A program made the position numbers and the translations under genes. A stretch of DNA of 44,642 nucleotides, taken from NCBI RefSeq assembly GCF_014196495.1, contig NZ_JACIDT010000025.1:1-44642 (forward strand), written 5' to 3'. Under the pieces are notes generated by a model. The model saw nothing but the letters and a program-made list of their open reading frames with translations, was not told the DNA's origin and did not search any database. The stretch comes from Sphingobium jiangsuense. Lineage in GTDB: Bacteria; Pseudomonadota; Alphaproteobacteria; Sphingomonadales; Sphingomonadaceae. Below, one piece after another: positions 42,305 through 44,642 of this stretch (its first letter is position 1; each line of letters begins with the position of its first letter).

Positions 42305-42937
42305 TCAGTGGGTGGCGGCCACGCCTTCGGCCGCCGGAGCGGCTGCGTTGTCCGCCGGCGCGGCGGCATTGGCGGCCTCCGCCGCTTCGGGCGCGGCGGC
42401 AGGCGCCGCATCGGCGGCGGGCAGCGGCAGATTCGACCCCTGAGCGTTCAGATAGGCGATCAGGTTGGCGCGATCCGCCGGCTTGCTGAGACCCGCGAAG
42501 GTCATCTTCGTGCCAGGCGCGAATTCGCGCGGGCTCTTCAGCCAGGCGTCCATGGTCGCGAAATCCCAGCTGCCGCCCTTGCTCTTGAGCGCGTCGGAGA
42601 AGGCGAATCCGCCATGGCCGGTCGCGACGGCCTCTCCCATGACGCCGTGGAGATTGGGGCCGATGCCGTTGGCGCCGCCCGCATTGATGGTGTGGCAGGC
42701 CGCGCACTTGGCGAAAACCTTCTCGCCCTGCGCGACGTCGGCGCTGGCCAGCAGGGTGTTGAGCGACGGGCCGGAATCGCCTCCGCCCTCTCCTTCGGCC
42801 TCAACGCCTTCGATCGCATAGCCCATCGCTTCGGGGCGTTCGGTGTGGAACAGCTTGGCTGAAACGATGCCCCCTCCCAAAGCGATGATACCTGCAAACA
42901 AAGCCCAACCGGCGAAAGTATTGAAACGATCGTCCAT
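42305..42937 (-). CDS. membrane-anchored cytochrome c
   Basis: 210 residues. Uncleaved N-terminal membrane anchor (about 8-28), a short linker, then one class I cytochrome c domain: heme-binding FAKCAACHTIN (CxxCH) near residue 77, IGPNLHGVMG and the axial Met in PGTKMTFAGL, then YLNAQ. The last 40 residues are Ala/Pro-rich. Resembles CycM/c552-type electron carriers linking bc1 complex to the terminal oxidase. Divergent from pheA. Confidence 0.93.
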   Translation of the reverse strand: MDDRFNTFAGWALFAGIIALGGGIVSAKLFHTERPEAMGYAIEGVEAEGEGGGDSGPSLNTLLASADVAQGEKVFAKCAACHTINAGGANGIGPNLHGVMGEAVATGHGGFAFSDALKSKGGSWDFATMDAWLKSPREFAPGTKMTFAGLSKPADRANLIAYLNAQGSNLPLPAADAAPAAAPEAAEAANAAAPADNAAAPAAEGVAATH

Positions 42938-43077
42938 CCGCTCGTGGTCCTCTTTCCTCTTATGGCTTTTGGAACTGACCGGATTTACGCATTTCCGCCA
43001 TAACCAGACAGCCCGTTCCCCTGCGAGCCACCCTTAATGGGAGGATGGCCCCGGCGCAAGGCCCGGCGCATCGAAGC

Positions 43078-43106
43078 TTGCGCGGGCGCGCCGCAGCGCC
43101 TAGGGG
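43078..43106 (+). promoter_or_regulatory. predicted promoter of pheA
   Basis: TTGCGC (43078-43083), 17-nt spacer, TAGGGG (43101-43106). Start near 43113 leaves about 18 nt with AGGAAGG before the ATG. Confidence 0.5.
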
Positions 43107-43130
43107 CGCATCACGCATCAGGAAGGCACG

Positions 43131-44024
43131 ATGGAAAGCTACCCTCTTCCCGCCCGCACCCTTGTCGAGAAAATGAGCCGGGAGGCCGCGGCCGACACCG
43201 GTCGCGCGATCGCTTTTCAGGGCGCGCCCGGCGCAAATTCGCATCTGGCGGCGCTCGGCTATCGCCCCGATTGCCTGCCGCTGCCCTGCTTCTCTTTCGA
43301 GGACGCGCTCGACGCGGTGCGCGAGGGGCAGGCGGACCGGGCGATCATCCCGATCGAAAATTCGCTCCACGGCCGTGTCGCCGACATGCATTTCCTGCTG
43401 CCCGAATCGGGCCTGTCGATCGTCGACGAATATTTCCTGCCGATCCATCATTGCCTGATGGCGCCCGATGATTCGCCCGTGTCGCAGGTGCTCAGCCATG
43501 TGCAGGCGCTGGGGCAGTGCCGCAAATATCTGCGCGCCCAGGGCATCACCCCCGTGGTCTATGCCGACACCGCCGGGGCCGCCGCGCTGGTGGCGGAGCA
43601 GAAAGAGGCCGGGGTGGGCGCGATCGCCCCCGCCCTCGCCGCCGATCTCTACGGCCTGACGATCGTGGCGCGCGATATCGAGGACAGCCACGACAATATG
43701 ACCCGCTTCGTCGTGCTGGCGCGCGAGGCGATCGTGCCCCGGCATGACGGACCGGTGATGACGACCTTCCTGTTCGAGGTGAAGAACATCCCCGCCGCGT
43801 TGTTCAAGGCGCTGGGAGGCTTTGCGACCAACGGGGTCAACATGACGAAGCTGGAAAGCTATCAGCGCGGCGCCAGCTTTTCCGCGACCGAATTCTATGC
43901 GGACATAGAGGGCATGCCCGGCGACCCGGCGGTCGACCGCGCGCTCGACGAGTTGCGCTTCCACACCAAATGGGTGCGCCTGCTCGGCAGCTATCCGCAG
44001 GCCCGTGCGCGCACCCCGGCCTGA
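43131..44024 (+). CDS. pheA: prephenate dehydratase
   Basis: Converts prephenate to phenylpyruvate in phenylalanine synthesis. 297 residues, monofunctional (no chorismate mutase domain). Catalytic domain: AIAFQGAPGANSHLAAL, AIIPIENSLHGRVADMHFLL, and DNMTRFVVLAR with the essential Thr-Arg-Phe. C-terminal ACT domain (TFLFEVKNIPAALFKALGGFATNGVNMTKLES) binds phenylalanine for feedback. AGGAAGG supports ATG 43131 over ATG 43173. Confidence 0.96.
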   Translation: MESYPLPARTLVEKMSREAAADTGRAIAFQGAPGANSHLAALGYRPDCLPLPCFSFEDALDAVREGQADRAIIPIENSLHGRVADMHFLLPESGLSIVDEYFLPIHHCLMAPDDSPVSQVLSHVQALGQCRKYLRAQGITPVVYADTAGAAALVAEQKEAGVGAIAPALAADLYGLTIVARDIEDSHDNMTRFVVLAREAIVPRHDGPVMTTFLFEVKNIPAALFKALGGFATNGVNMTKLESYQRGASFSATEFYADIEGMPGDPAVDRALDELRFHTKWVRLLGSYPQARARTPA

Positions 44025-44146
44025 CGGGCGGGGAAAATCGCGCGCTCCGGGAAAAAGGCGAAAAGCGCCGTTGCCAAGCGCCCATGCCGCCGCTATAGCG
44101 CATGCCTCAGCCAGCATCGGCCACCGCGCCGCTGTTCGACCTGTGC

Positions 44147-44238
44147 GGAGACGTGGGTGAGTGGCTGAAACCAGCGGTTTGCTAAACCGTCGTACCCTTA
44201 AGGGGGTACCGAGGGTTCGAATCCCTCCGTCTCCGCCA
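44147..44238 (+). tRNA. tRNA-Ser (anticodon GCT)
   Basis: 92 nt with encoded CCA. Acceptor arms GGAGACG (44147-44153) and CGTCTCC (44228-44234) pair fully; GTTCGAATC forms the T loop, a long variable arm (TACCCTTAAGGGGGTA) marks a class II tRNA, and the anticodon is GCT at 44181-44183, reading AGC and AGT. No protein gene overlaps it on either strand. Confidence 0.97.
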
Positions 44239-44346
44239 ATTTTGCTGTATTTAGTGGGTTTTCCGCATGGTTTTTAGGATGAACCCGCCTAAAAACCCGC
44301 CTTTCTAAAAGCACTGGGATGCGGCTAGGTAAGACGGGATGAGACA

Positions 44347-44375
44347 GACAAAGCCGCCTCATGGGCGGCTTTGTC
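44347..44375. terminator. perfect 12-bp hairpin downstream of tRNA-Ser
   Basis: GACAAAGCCGCC and GGCGGCTTTGTC around TCATG. T-runs are weak (ATTTG), yet the symmetry allows use from either side. Confidence 0.6.
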
Positions 44376-44427
44376 ATTTGCAGGCAGCGCATGGCTGACC
44401 AATTCGAGATACTGAGTGGAACGACTG

Positions 44428-44589
44428 ATGGAGAAGAAAAAGTTGCCCAAGTCCGAGACTCCCCCGGCGGCTCAACGCCAAGCTCAGGACGCCCCCGAAA
44501 ATACAGTACTCGTAGCGGACTCAACAAAGCCGTTCCACTTTCTGCCTGACTGTCCGTCGTCAGAACATTTGGCACAACTCGCGGCGTAA
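44428..44589 (+). CDS. possible 53-residue hypothetical protein
   Basis: Frame opens MEKKKLPKSETPPAAQRQAQ and ends SSEHLAQLAA. Codon use is less GC-biased than neighbours. No known family; ribosome site weak (GTGGAACGACTG). An overlapping frame from 44391 (MADQFEILSGTTDGEEKVAQ) is about equally likely, so at most one is real. Confidence 0.25.
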   Translation: MEKKKLPKSETPPAAQRQAQDAPENTVLVADSTKPFHFLPDCPSSEHLAQLAA

Positions 44590-44642
44590 ATTAGCGGAGT
44601 GCGGGCCTCGTCCTGGGGTTGATATTAAGCGGCGATCTTGCG

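Larger units (their letters stand above)
44239..44642. other. AT-richer DNA after tRNA-Ser, possible island edge
   Basis: 404 nt without a recognisable conserved gene. 44401-44460 has 27 G or C of 60, far below the rest of the window. It contains an inverted repeat GGTTTTTAGG/CCTAAAAACC (44269-44278 with 44288-44297), a terminator-like hairpin at 44347-44375 and two short open frames (44391-44549 and 44428-44589). tRNA 3' ends are usual integration sites, and the repeats next to it would fit an att region. Confidence 0.5.

Noticed and set aside
44198..44575. Minus-strand frame ending AETEGFEPSVPP
   Set aside because: Its end is the reverse translation of tRNA-Ser, a well-known spurious product; the rest has no family resemblance.

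Overview
The window is a GC-rich, gene-dense stretch of an alphaproteobacterial chromosome, almost certainly from the Sphingomonadales (Sphingomonas/Sphingobium group). The evidence is the yebC-ruvC-ruvA-ruvB-ybgC-tolQRAB-pal order, GapR (DUF2312) next to a DUF1244 gene, a HisZ-type histidine regulator, an ileS-lspA-DUF3035 operon, a large TonB-dependent receptor, and short palindromic intergenic repeats of a kind I associate with this order (from memory, no search run).

Layout. 1-7180 is a minus-strand housekeeping run: purE-purK-folA-ribF, then ileS-lspA-DUF3035 lipoprotein. 7450-12570 holds a GGDEF diguanylate cyclase, gpmA, a dienelactone hydrolase, a SnoaL-like protein, an M14 carboxypeptidase with a DUF4136 lipoprotein, and rpmJ. 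12969-16392 holds pyk, DUF1244, gapR, a YbjQ-like gene and yebC. 16454-24833 is the ruvC/ruvA/ruvB locus followed by the Tol-Pal envelope operon. The ruv locus is interrupted twice: by an opposed DMT (DUF486) gene plus repeats between ruvC and ruvA, and by a parDE toxin-antitoxin pair between ruvA and ruvB. 24979-30169 holds a GST, a second GGDEF protein, a LysR regulator, a candidate small RNA, and two lipid-type enzymes (a PmtA-like methyltransferase and a ClsB-like phospholipase D protein). 30464-33753 holds a TonB-dependent receptor, rpoZ and a 25-residue membrane peptide. 33999-39473 is amino acid and purine synthesis on the minus strand (serC, serA, hisZ, purA). 39696-44024 holds an extensin-like lipoprotein, a LOG-family protein, an outer-membrane barrel, a membrane cytochrome c and pheA. 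The right end carries tRNA-Ser(GCT), followed by AT-richer DNA that looks like the edge of an integrated element.

How the parts fit. Most genes are core: branch migration and Holliday junction resolution (RuvABC), envelope constriction (Tol-Pal), purine, folate, serine, histidine and phenylalanine synthesis, translation (IleS, L36) and lipoprotein maturation (LspA). The accessory signal is in the gaps. There are five copies of a two-armed palindromic repeat whose arms co-vary, five copies of a second repeat that often sits beside it, a 113-nt near-perfect palindrome with TA ends between two convergent genes, an orphan terminator with upstream hairpins that looks like a small RNA, and several promoters whose -10 box lies 6-7 nt before the start codon, which suggests leaderless mRNAs. 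I found no CRISPR array, no transposase gene and no convincing large novel gene system. The best candidates for something undescribed are these small structured elements and the parDE insertion inside the ruv locus.
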